Positions 28,097 to 35,652 of a DNA stretch of 64,000 nucleotides are shown here, in pieces; within the stretch, counting starts at the first letter, position 1; each line of letters begins with the position of its first letter. The notes below the pieces were generated by a model, which saw only the letters and a list, made by a program, of their open reading frames with translations, ran no database searches and was not told the DNA's origin. The DNA is taken from contig NZ_AP021903.1 of NCBI RefSeq assembly GCF_018326005.1, positions 5,259,001 to 5,323,000 of the forward strand, given 5' to 3'. The stretch comes from Pseudomonas sp. Seg1. GTDB taxonomy: Bacteria > Pseudomonadota > Gammaproteobacteria > Pseudomonadales > Pseudomonadaceae. Position numbers and translations under genes: made by a program.

Positions 28097-29311
28097 TCAC
28101 ACTTCGGAATCCCAGATAACCGTGATATTGCCGGTGAACGTGTCGCTGAGCCCCGGGCGGAGAACAAAGTCGATCGCGTCTTTGGGCATTTCGAAACGCA
28201 GCGAACCGACCTTGCGGTCTACATAGATGCTTGGCTGGAAGGGACCGCTCCAGTGGTTGTATTGCAACTGGAGCAACTTCACGTCGCCACCGCCCGGACC
28301 GGTGATTCCGGGGGGCAGCGTGAGTTGGGTTATGACTTCGGTGGAGTTGCCTTTCGGGCTGATCATCTTGCAGCGCGGACCGCCGGTCGAGTTGCACAGG
28401 ATCATGACCTTGAAACGCGACGAGGCAGACAGGTAGAACGGTTGGTCACGGTAGATCTTGGTCGGCTTCTGGCCGCTGGCGATCCAGCGCATCCAGCCGC
28501 CTTCGGGCTCCAGCGTGACGCGATCGCCGCCCGGCGGCAGATCGACTTTGAGGGTGTGCTGCACGTCGAGCACGAAATCCAGATTCAGAACGCCGTCATT
28601 GGGCACCATCAACGGGCCCAGACTGAAGTCACCGCTGGGTCCCAGGGAATATGTCATCGAACCGGTGTACAGACCGGAAGACATGCTCAGCGGATTGGGC
28701 GTGCGCAGTTCATAGGCGAAATCGAGGGTGTCGAAGTACATCGATGGAATGGTGTACGCGGCGACTTTGCTACACGCCGCCTCAACCGGCGCTTTCCAGA
28801 AAAACCAATAAGCTGACGGATTGAAGGCGCCGACGCCGCTGTACTGACATGGCGCAGGCGCATATACCCAACTGCTGCCGGTCCAGAGTTTCTGATGCCC
28901 TTCAAGTATGTCGGTGACGCCCACCAAATTGGCCGCTGGATGACTCAGGACGAAATTGGAGCCGATGCCGATGATCCGCACTTCCACCGTTTCGGCTTCC
29001 CCGGTTTCGGCATTGGTCACGGTCAACGGTCGCCAATTGGCCGGTACCCGCACATCAATGCTGTCGTTGGGCATTAACGCCCGCAAGGAATCGAAGCGCA
29101 CCGGCAACTGGATGCTGAACATATTGTTGTCCCTGCACTCGGACGGGTAGTTGGCACAGTAGCCGCTGTTCGGCGTCTGGTTGACGAACACGTTCTTGTT
29201 CGGTTGCGACGAATCCGGCTGAAACAACGCGCGAATCTCGCGACTGGCGGCTTCGATTGCCGGCGTGGCCATCACCAGGCACAGGCCAAGACCACATGTG
29301 AATCTTTTCAT
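28097..29311 (-). CDS. CS1-type fimbrial tip adhesin/minor subunit (first copy)
   Basis: The 404-residue protein starts at ATG 29311, four bases after the usher stop, and has a signal peptide (CGLGLCLVMATPAIEA). Conserved blocks of CooD/CfaE-like tip proteins include an N-terminal adhesin half with several Cys (SGYCANYPSEC, APAPCQ, EAACSK) and a C-terminal pilin half (DVQHTLKVDLPPGGDRV, FTGNITVIWDSEV). In CFA/I-type pili this protein nucleates the fibre and binds the host receptor. The target is unknown; in a soil or plant bacterium it could be a plant, fungal or insect surface. Confidence 0.86.
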   Translation of the reverse strand: MKRFTCGLGLCLVMATPAIEAASREIRALFQPDSSQPNKNVFVNQTPNSGYCANYPSECRDNNMFSIQLPVRFDSLRALMPNDSIDVRVPANWRPLTVTNAETGEAETVEVRIIGIGSNFVLSHPAANLVGVTDILEGHQKLWTGSSWVYAPAPCQYSGVGAFNPSAYWFFWKAPVEAACSKVAAYTIPSMYFDTLDFAYELRTPNPLSMSSGLYTGSMTYSLGPSGDFSLGPLMVPNDGVLNLDFVLDVQHTLKVDLPPGGDRVTLEPEGGWMRWIASGQKPTKIYRDQPFYLSASSRFKVMILCNSTGGPRCKMISPKGNSTEVITQLTLPPGITGPGGGDVKLLQLQYNHWSGPFQPSIYVDRKVGSLRFEMPKDAIDFVLRPGLSDTFTGNITVIWDSEV

Positions 29312-29315
29312 CTGA

Positions 29316-31838
29316 TCAGCCCGCCTTCTGTTCGGTGGAGGTGACATCGGCCAGGGTATCTGGCGTGCAGCGCAGATCGCCGATCATCAGCACGTTGTTT
29401 TCACTGCGGTGCTGGTTCTCCACAAGGCGGAACTGGCAGAGCAGCTGGTTATCCCGGCGCACTTCGAGGGTCGGCGAGCCCGCGTTCATTTCCATCGAGA
29501 AGAAGCCGTCGACCTCGGTCACGCCACGGCTGGCGTGGTTGATCACGTGATGGCCCTTGAGCGGCCGGCCTTGCGCGTCAACCAGACGACCGAGCACGGT
29601 GAGGGTTTTCATCACGCGAATCTTGCGGTACTCGACCCCGCCCTTGTTCAAGTGATAACGGGTACGCGCCGGGGCAATGGTCGCCGCCGGGACGTGGTTA
29701 CCCTCGAAATCGAAACTCACCGAGCTGTTCTGGTAAGCGGTGATCGGGATGAAATTGCGCCCCGGTTTCAAAGCGGCGCTGCCACCGCTGAAGTCATCGG
29801 CACGCAAGGCGATGTTTTCGATGTCCGACTCGACGTCGACAATCAACCCGGCACCGCGCATCTCGTTCTGACTGGTCAGCAGCATCTGCTGGCCCCCGAT
29901 TACCAGGGTGCTGTCGACGTTGAGGCCACCGGTGAAATTACCGTTGTAGGAGGAGCGCTGAACGAAGCCGTCGCCATTCACCGTATCGGTACGGAAGTTC
30001 GCCAGGCTGGACATGCCGAGGCCGTAGGTGTCGGTCAGCGCCGTGACCGAAACGCTTTGCAGCACATGATCCTTGAGATCCTTGCGCCAGCCGATCGAAC
30101 CGTTGTTGTCGCGTTTTCCATCGCGCGCCGTGCGCGAGCCGATGCTGCCGGTGATCTGCTGGCCGGGCGCACCGAGCGCCAGATTGACGCTCAGGTCAAC
30201 CCCGCGATTGCGCGCATCGCCGCTGCTGTAACTGCCCGGCCGATCAAACACCGACAAGCGCCAACTGGCATCACTGCCGAACAACACCGTGCGCTGCGTC
30301 CAGCCCAGATCCAGGCCGGCACCTTCAACGTTGCCCTCGCTGTGCGACACCCGGGCGTTGAGCGAATTCTTGCTGCTGAGCCGGTGGTTGAGCGCCAGCG
30401 ACGAATTACTGGTCTGGCCGATAAACACGTTGCGCGGGCGAATACGCGTGCCGTCGGGCAAGGTGTCGTAGGTGTTGGTGGTGTCGAGCCAACTGCGGTT
30501 GTGGCTGATCACCAGGCTGCCGGATCCATAGTTGTAAAGACTTTGCAGGTCCAGGCCGGTGCCGTAATCCTCGGTCTTGTAGACGTTGGCGAACAGGCTG
30601 AGGTGATTGGCCAGCGTCCAGTCGACGGACGTGCCGTATTGCAGCTTTTCGCGGACCTGCCGCGCCGACAGGCCGAGAATCACGCGCGGGTGCATCAAGT
30701 AATTGACCGACGCACCGGCCGTGGGGCTGCCGCTGGACTGCGTGTCCCAGTTGCTCAGCAATTTGCTTTCTTCGCCGGCAAACACGTTGTAGCGCCAGCG
30801 CTCGTCGAGGTTGCGCCAGTTGTTCGGCTTGTAGACCAGTTCCTGAGTGGTGGAGGTGATCTGGCCGTCTTCGATCAGGCGCACTTCCACTTCATAGATG
30901 CCGCCGGGTAACGGTCGAGTATCGAGGGTCTGCAGACCGGCGGGCACCGATTGGGTGTTGATCAACAGGCCATCGCGGTAAATCTCCACCGAGCCCTGCC
31001 GATTGGCGGTGACGTAGATCGGGTACACGCTGGGCTTGGGGTTATTGATCGCGAGGCTGTCGGAACTGCCGTACATCACGCCGACCGCCGTGTCGGGGCT
31101 GGTGCCGAACGTGCGCGGCTGGCGGGTCAGACCTTCGGAATTGGGGGTGAAATAGCCCAGGCGGAAAAAACTGCCTTGCAGTTCGCGCTGGGTGTGCAAT
31201 TCATGTACCGCGTGGTAAAGCTTGTCGTCCGGGCCACCGAGACGTGACAGTTGCAGGTTGAGCGTCTGACTCCAGTTACCCAGACTGCTGCTGGCTTCGA
31301 GGCCGAAACGGCCACCCAGGTCCTGATCCTGACCGCCGTTGAGGTTGAGCTGATTGCGCACCATCAAGCCGTTGCTGCCGCCTTCGGGCTGTTCGTAGTA
31401 ACGCTTGGCTTCAACGTCGCGTTCGGCGTTTTCGGTGAGGATCGACACCTGTGAGTTTTCCAGGTTGTAGTGCACCGCCAGCACTTGATCCGGGCAGGAA
31501 CCGGTGCAGTTGCCCAAGGCCACACCCGGCTTCAGATAGGCCGCCCACTTTTCCCGTTCGGCGGGGCCGAAGCGGTTTTCGCTGGTGTCGGTGAACTCGA
31601 GCAGGGTGATGCGATCATCGCGGGACAACACCACCAGCGCCTCGCCCAGAGGCTGATGATCGAGCTCGACCCGAACCGCCAGAGGCACATCAAAGAAATG
31701 CTCCTCGAAATCCGCCGGCAGGCCTTTGGCCTGGGCCAACAGACTTCGCGGCGTGGTGCCGGCGGAGTTGGAAGCCACGGCTGCGCTGGCACAAAACAAC
31801 AGCGCAAGCGCAGCCGCGATGGGTGTCATCGGGAACAT
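29316..31838 (-). CDS. Outer-membrane usher of CS1-type (alternate) chaperone-usher pili
   Basis: The 840-residue protein has a signal peptide (AALALLFCASAAVA), an N-terminal periplasmic domain, a long beta-barrel-like region with an internal plug (YLMHPRVILGLSARQVREKL, NRSWLDTTNTYD) and a C-terminal domain ending in Cys-containing strands (QLLCQFRLVEN, GDLRC). Length and order match CooC/CfaC/TcfC ushers, which form the secretion pore and organise subunit polymerisation. It follows the major pilin after two hairpins (31880-31930) and is nearly fused to the first adhesin gene. Confidence 0.9.
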   Translation of the reverse strand: MFPMTPIAAALALLFCASAAVASNSAGTTPRSLLAQAKGLPADFEEHFFDVPLAVRVELDHQPLGEALVVLSRDDRITLLEFTDTSENRFGPAEREKWAAYLKPGVALGNCTGSCPDQVLAVHYNLENSQVSILTENAERDVEAKRYYEQPEGGSNGLMVRNQLNLNGGQDQDLGGRFGLEASSSLGNWSQTLNLQLSRLGGPDDKLYHAVHELHTQRELQGSFFRLGYFTPNSEGLTRQPRTFGTSPDTAVGVMYGSSDSLAINNPKPSVYPIYVTANRQGSVEIYRDGLLINTQSVPAGLQTLDTRPLPGGIYEVEVRLIEDGQITSTTQELVYKPNNWRNLDERWRYNVFAGEESKLLSNWDTQSSGSPTAGASVNYLMHPRVILGLSARQVREKLQYGTSVDWTLANHLSLFANVYKTEDYGTGLDLQSLYNYGSGSLVISHNRSWLDTTNTYDTLPDGTRIRPRNVFIGQTSNSSLALNHRLSSKNSLNARVSHSEGNVEGAGLDLGWTQRTVLFGSDASWRLSVFDRPGSYSSGDARNRGVDLSVNLALGAPGQQITGSIGSRTARDGKRDNNGSIGWRKDLKDHVLQSVSVTALTDTYGLGMSSLANFRTDTVNGDGFVQRSSYNGNFTGGLNVDSTLVIGGQQMLLTSQNEMRGAGLIVDVESDIENIALRADDFSGGSAALKPGRNFIPITAYQNSSVSFDFEGNHVPAATIAPARTRYHLNKGGVEYRKIRVMKTLTVLGRLVDAQGRPLKGHHVINHASRGVTEVDGFFSMEMNAGSPTLEVRRDNQLLCQFRLVENQHRSENNVLMIGDLRCTPDTLADVTSTEQKAG

Positions 31839-31879
31839 GAACTCTTACTCTGATTACGAACAATGGAAGTCCGCCGAGC

Positions 31880-31930
31880 CAGGCAGTAGCTGCCTGTCCC
31901 GGCGGGCAGCGCCCGTTGAACAATGGGCGC
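31880..31930 (-). promoter_or_regulatory. Twin hairpins between pilin and usher genes
   Basis: A 7-base stem with 3-base loop (CAGGCAG TAG CTGCCTG, 31880-31896) is followed by a 10-base stem with a 2-base loop (GCGCCCGTTG AA CAATGGGCGC, 31909-31930, one wobble). Such intercistronic stems commonly protect the pilin message and reduce usher expression; here that is inference. Confidence 0.6.
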
Positions 31931-31949
31931 GTAATGCCTGATCAGCCGA

Positions 31950-32441
31950 TCAAGGCGTGCCGACCGGCGGAACAGCGTCGAACGTCATGGCGACAACGCC
32001 GGTGTAATCACCCGGGTTGAAAGTCGAACCGATAACGCTGATCTTCAGCGGCGCACGGAAGTTGACGTTCGACTCCTCCTCACCGACAACTTCCTGTGGG
32101 GTCAAGGTCAGGGTCTTGTTATTGATCTCGACTTTCAGGTCGATGCTGTTTGAACCCGAAATGAGTTTTGGTGCGCTGTCGAGGCTGGCATGAACCGAAC
32201 CGTTGTTGTTGCGCACATCGAAGAAGCCGTTGACTTCACGCATCTTGCCGCTGCCCGGCTGGAAGCTCATGTCCTGATCCTTGTTGACCAGTTCAGGATC
32301 GGTCGGCACCACGTAAAAGCCGTTGGTCGGCACATGGGCGACGATGTTGATGGAGTGAGCGGCTTCACCAGCGGCGAACGCTCCCGAGGAACCCAGTGCC
32401 AGAAGAGCCAACGGAGCAGCGATTGCGATTTTCTTGAACAT
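31950..32441 (-). CDS. Major pilin of CS1-type fimbriae
   Basis: The 163-residue protein starts with a signal peptide (IAIAAPLALLALGSSGAFA) and has the compact Ig-like sequence of CooA/CfaB pilins: VPTNGFYVVPTDPE, GFFDVRNNNGSVHASL, VEINNKTLTLTPQEV, PGDYTGVVAMTFDA. It has no cysteines in the mature part, as usual for CS1-type shaft subunits. It is the promoter-proximal gene of the fimbrial operon, consistent with highest expression, and has a structured leader 36 bases upstream. Confidence 0.88.
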   Translation of the reverse strand: MFKKIAIAAPLALLALGSSGAFAAGEAAHSINIVAHVPTNGFYVVPTDPELVNKDQDMSFQPGSGKMREVNGFFDVRNNNGSVHASLDSAPKLISGSNSIDLKVEINNKTLTLTPQEVVGEEESNVNFRAPLKISVIGSTFNPGDYTGVVAMTFDAVPPVGTP

Positions 32442-32476
32442 CGTTCAGTACCTTGTTTTCTTGATGAGAAGGAAGA

Positions 32477-32534
32477 ATTGAAAGTTCAGGAAAACCCTCA
32501 GGGGAGTTGAGCCAGGTCAACTTGAACTTTCAAT
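32477..32534 (-). promoter_or_regulatory. Cloverleaf-like leader of the fimbrial operon
   Basis: A perfect 12-base inverted repeat (ATTGAAAGTTCA at 32477-32488, TGAACTTTCAAT at 32523-32534) closes a 34-base interior holding two small stems, CCC-TCA-GGG and GTTGA-gccagg-TCAAC (32506-32521). It ends 36 bases before the pilin ATG, so it would form in the 5' untranslated RNA. It could stabilise the message or bind a regulator; it may also act as a DNA operator. Confidence 0.55.
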
Positions 32535-32889
32535 GCCGGGGCATCATCGACTGTTGTCTCTGGAAAGTAAGCAAGTAACTTCCGATAACCTCGTAGTTAA
32601 ACAACCTCATGACCCGCAAGAAAAAAGAACAAAAAAACGATATTCAAAACAGTGACTGTAAGTTATGCCCTACATACAGATTCAGTTAAAAAACCATACA
32701 GCAACCTGGCCCAGACATAGCAGTACTTAGTTAAAACTTTAGAATACTTGCTCGATTAAATAGAGTGATGACTTTAACTTTAAGGTTATCCATCAAGACA
32801 CCTTCGCGAAAATTGACCTGTTGCATTTTCTCAGGAGGTCGCCGCTCGTCAGCGGCCCTGAGGATGGGGAAAAAACCTCTTGCGCCAGC
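32535..32889. promoter_or_regulatory. AT-rich regulatory region between fimbrial operon and PadR gene
   Basis: About 350 bases, strongly A/T-rich compared with flanking genes (repeated TTAAA, AAAAAAC runs). No gene is supported. It must carry the promoters of the minus-strand pilin operon and possibly the start of the plus-strand PadR unit. It resembles DNA silenced by MvaT/H-NS-type proteins, by inference. Confidence 0.5.
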
Positions 32890-32907
32890 CTTAAGATATA
32901 TCTTAAG
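32890..32907. promoter_or_regulatory. Perfect 18-base palindrome, likely PadR/YqjI-type operator
   Basis: CTTAAGATATATCTTAAG is its own reverse complement and ends 31 bases before the ATG of the PadR-family gene, the expected position for autoregulation. A further half-like TGTATCT follows. The assignment to this regulator is inference from position and symmetry. Confidence 0.65.
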
Positions 32908-32938
32908 TTGTATCTAAACATGACGAGAGAAGACAGAA

Positions 32939-33514
32939 ATGAGAGACCATCATTCCCCCCACCGCGAACACGGTGATGGCCGCGACGGCTTCGAGAAGCG
33001 CCCCGGGCGTGAGCGCGGCGGCCGTGGCCCGCGAGTATTCGCCCCCGGTGACCTGAAATTGCTACTGCTGGCACTGGTCGCCGAACAGCCGTGCCACGGC
33101 TACGACCTGATCCGCCAGATCGAAGGCATGTTCGATGGCGCGTACAGCCCGAGCCCCGGCGTGATTTATCCGACCCTGACCTTCCTGGAAGAAAGCGAAC
33201 TGATCAGCGGCGACGCCGAGGGCGGCAAAAAACGCTACAGCGTCACCGAAGCAGGCCGTTTGTCCTTGAGTGAACAGGCCGTGGCCCTCGATGGCGTGCG
33301 CATGCGCATCGACGTCAGCAAGCGTTCGTTGCGCGGCCATGACCGGCCGCCGGAAATCCACGAGGCGGTGCACAACTTGCGCCATGCCCTGCAACTGCAC
33401 CACGGGCGCTGGAGCCCGGAAGAAATCCTGCGCGTGCGTGACCTGCTCAACGACACCGCCAAAGCCATCGTCGACGGCCCCGCCGTTCAACCTGCCCCGG
33501 AGAAAGCCGAATGA
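32939..33514 (+). CDS. yqjI: PadR-family regulator, YqjI-like (His-rich N-terminus)
   Basis: The 191-residue protein begins with a His/Arg/Gly-rich tail (MRDHHSPHREHGDGRDG) and then a PadR winged helix (LLLLALVAEQPCHGYDLIRQIE, SPSPGVIYPTLTFLEE, GGKKRYSVTEAGR), followed by a dimerisation helix. E. coli YqjI has the same plan, a metal-binding His-rich tail plus PadR domain, and represses yqjH in response to nickel/iron state. The next gene is a YqjH homologue overlapping by ATGA, as expected. The tail here has fewer His and no Cys, so metal affinity may differ. Confidence 0.88.
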   Translation: MRDHHSPHREHGDGRDGFEKRPGRERGGRGPRVFAPGDLKLLLLALVAEQPCHGYDLIRQIEGMFDGAYSPSPGVIYPTLTFLEESELISGDAEGGKKRYSVTEAGRLSLSEQAVALDGVRMRIDVSKRSLRGHDRPPEIHEAVHNLRHALQLHHGRWSPEEILRVRDLLNDTAKAIVDGPAVQPAPEKAE

Positions 33515-34296
33515 CCGCAGTCGATAGCCAAACCATTCACCGCGTGATGCACGAAATCAAACGCCGTCGCCTCGAAGTGCTGCGCGTGGTCGACCTGACC
33601 CCGCGCATGCGTCGCATCACCCTCGGTGGGCCGGAGCTGGCCGGGTTTATCAGCCTCGGCACCGATGATCATGTGAAATTGCTGTTCCCGCAGAACGCTG
33701 AACAAACCGCCGCCCTGGAAACCATGGTACTCGGCGGCAAGAACGACGGCCCGATGCCCGAAATGCGCGACTACACCCCGCGTCGCTACGACCTCGAAAA
33801 GCTTGAACTGGACATCGACTTCGTCCTCCACGGCGACGGCCCTGCCTCGACTTGGGCGGAACAGGCCAAACCCGGGCAATTCCTGCACATCGGCGGGCCG
33901 CGCGGTTCGATGATCGTGCCGGACATCTTCGACAGCTACCTGCTGATCGGTGACGAAACCGCCCTCCCCGCCATCGCCCGCCGCCTCGAAGGCCTGGCCG
34001 CCAATCGCAAGGCGCTGGTGGTGATCGAAGTGGAAAACGGGCGCGAGCAACAAGTGCTGGAGAGCGCGGCGCAGGTCAATGTGATCTGGGTCTTGCGTGA
34101 GGGCGGCAAGGACAACCTGCTGACCACCGTGAAGCAGTTGCAGGTACCGAAAGGCAATCTGTATGCGTGGGTGGCGACCGAGACCAAGGTTTCACGGCAG
34201 ATTCGCCGGGTGCTGCTGGATGAGCATGGGCTCGATGAAAAGCTTGTCAAAGCCGTCGGCTACTGGCGCGCCGAGGGCACTTCCGAAGAGGAGTGA
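33511..34296 (+). CDS. yqjH: Siderophore-interacting FAD ferric reductase, YqjH/ViuB family
   Basis: The 261-residue cytoplasmic flavoprotein has the FAD-binding barrel (RDYTPRRYDLEKLELDIDFVLHG, with the RxYT motif) and an NAD(P)H-binding-like half (SYLLIGDETALPAIARRLE, LYAWVATETKVSRQIRRVLL). Members release iron from ferric siderophores by reduction. It is translationally coupled to the YqjI-like regulator through an ATGA overlap, so both should be repressed through the palindrome at 32890. A REPIN follows as probable transcript end. Confidence 0.9.
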   Translation: MTAVDSQTIHRVMHEIKRRRLEVLRVVDLTPRMRRITLGGPELAGFISLGTDDHVKLLFPQNAEQTAALETMVLGGKNDGPMPEMRDYTPRRYDLEKLELDIDFVLHGDGPASTWAEQAKPGQFLHIGGPRGSMIVPDIFDSYLLIGDETALPAIARRLEGLAANRKALVVIEVENGREQQVLESAAQVNVIWVLREGGKDNLLTTVKQLQVPKGNLYAWVATETKVSRQIRRVLLDEHGLDEKLVKAVGYWRAEGTSEEE

Positions 34297-34336
34297 CTTT
34301 TTGCTATTCACCCTCCACTTGAGGGGTGAACTCAAT

Positions 34337-34468
34337 TGTGGCGAGGGGATTTATCCCCGATGGGCTGCGCAGCGGCCCCAGAACCTGCACCACGGTGAGC
34401 CAGGTAATCTGCGGAGGCAGGTTTCAGGGCCGCTCCGCGCCCCATCGGGGATAAATCCCCTCGCCACA
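34337..34468. repeat. REPIN (GGCGAGGGG family) between yqjH and Pr6Pr gene
   Basis: Outer arms TGTGGCGAGGGGATTTATCC and the matching complement at the right end pair over about 30 bases, continuing through CCCGATGGGC and GCCCCATCGGGG. It separates two convergent genes and may act as a bidirectional terminator. Confidence 0.88.
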
Positions 34469-34481
34469 GGTTTGCATGCAT

Positions 34482-35120
34482 TCAGGACTGCGATCCGCGC
34501 AATCGGTCGAGGCCGATCAGCGCCAGCGCAATCAGCACAAACCCCACCAATATCCCCCCGGCATTGATCAACACCTGCGGATAACCGAGCACCGCCACAT
34601 CAATGAACGGATACGCATACGCGCCGAGCAAATGCCCGCGCAGCAAGGCATAGATGAAATACACCAACGGATAAGTCAGCCACAACGGCAGATGGCCCAG
34701 GCGCAAAGTGCCTTTCGGCACGCAAAACCACCAATAGCCCAGAAACAGCAACGGCATCACATCGTGCAGCAGTTCATCGGCGATAAATTGCCAACCTTGG
34801 GGATGCCACAAGTGCCGCAACAAAATGCTGTAGGCGAGGCCGACCACCACAATGCTCACGGCAATGCCACTGCTCACCCACGGCTGTAAAAACCAGCGCC
34901 GGGCGGCGGATTCACGCTCCGTCACGGCACAGGTCAACACCGTCGCCACCAGCGTATTCGTCAGAATCGTGAAGTAACTGAAGAAGCTCACCACCCCGAC
35001 CAACAGGCTGGCGCCAACACTCAAGCGCGCAAAGAAGATCAGGTAAAGCTGAATACCCAACCCCGCCCAGCCCAGTACGGCTGCGCAAGTGATCAGGCGT
35101 CGGCGCCACACGGCGTCCAT
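34482..35120 (-). CDS. Pr6Pr-family integral membrane protein
   Basis: The 212-residue protein has six hydrophobic helices and matches the Pr6Pr (FAR-17a/AIG1-like) group of bacterial membrane proteins: FFSYFTILTNTLVATVLTCA, ELLHDVMPLLFLGYWWFC, WLTYPLVYFIYALLRG, YPFIDVAVLGY. Eukaryotic relatives are threonine hydrolases of fatty acid esters, with Thr and His in the equivalent TILTN and LLHD positions; bacterial function is unknown. The start lies one base after the stop of the VF530 gene, implying one transcript. Confidence 0.85.
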   Translation of the reverse strand: MDAVWRRRLITCAAVLGWAGLGIQLYLIFFARLSVGASLLVGVVSFFSYFTILTNTLVATVLTCAVTERESAARRWFLQPWVSSGIAVSIVVVGLAYSILLRHLWHPQGWQFIADELLHDVMPLLFLGYWWFCVPKGTLRLGHLPLWLTYPLVYFIYALLRGHLLGAYAYPFIDVAVLGYPQVLINAGGILVGFVLIALALIGLDRLRGSQS

Positions 35121-35121
35121 T

Positions 35122-35352
35122 TCAGACCGGGCGCTTGGTGCGCATCAATTTCACGTACAGACGTTCGACCTTCTCCCGCGCCCACGGGGTTTTACGCAAA
35201 AACGTCAGGCTCGACTTGATGCTCGGATCGCTCTTGAAGCAACGGATGTCGATGCGTTCGGCCAGCCCCGACCATTCGTAGTGGGCCACCAGCGCGGTGA
35301 GGATCTGTTCGAGGGTCACGCCGTGCAACGGATCGGGGGATTGTTCGTTCAT
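35122..35352 (-). CDS. VF530-type DNA-binding protein (DUF2132)
   Basis: A 76-residue protein with the family pattern [24 protein letters not shown], written here in part ([17 protein letters not shown]), [25 protein letters not shown] and VERLY. The family is small, conserved in proteobacteria, and has a fold related to DNA-binding helical domains; its role is unknown. It is directly upstream of the Pr6Pr gene on the same strand. Confidence 0.88.
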   Translation of the reverse strand: MNEQSPDPLHGVTLEQILTALVAHYEWSGLAERIDIRCFKSDPSIKSSLTFLRKTPWAREKVERLYVKLMRTKRPV

Positions 35353-35652
35353 GCCTGGCCTTTGGGCGAAGTGAAAATGCAGAAGCCGCGCACCTTAGCC
35401 GAGGGGGTGGTCGGGTGGAAGGCCTTCCTTTAAATGTAGGCCAACCCGAGAAGATCGCAGCCTGCGCGCGGCCCGACAATGCGCCCGTTTGCCGCACTGT
35501 TACCGAATCCGAAAGGCTGCATGTCAGCAAAACCCCTTTGTCTTTTTGTTACAGATCATTATCCTGCCGCCCTTCGGCTGAAACGCTTCACTGCCTGCGA
35601 CATTTTGAAGCGCTCGGTCCGCACCCCGAAAACACCCAAAAAAGACTTCTCC

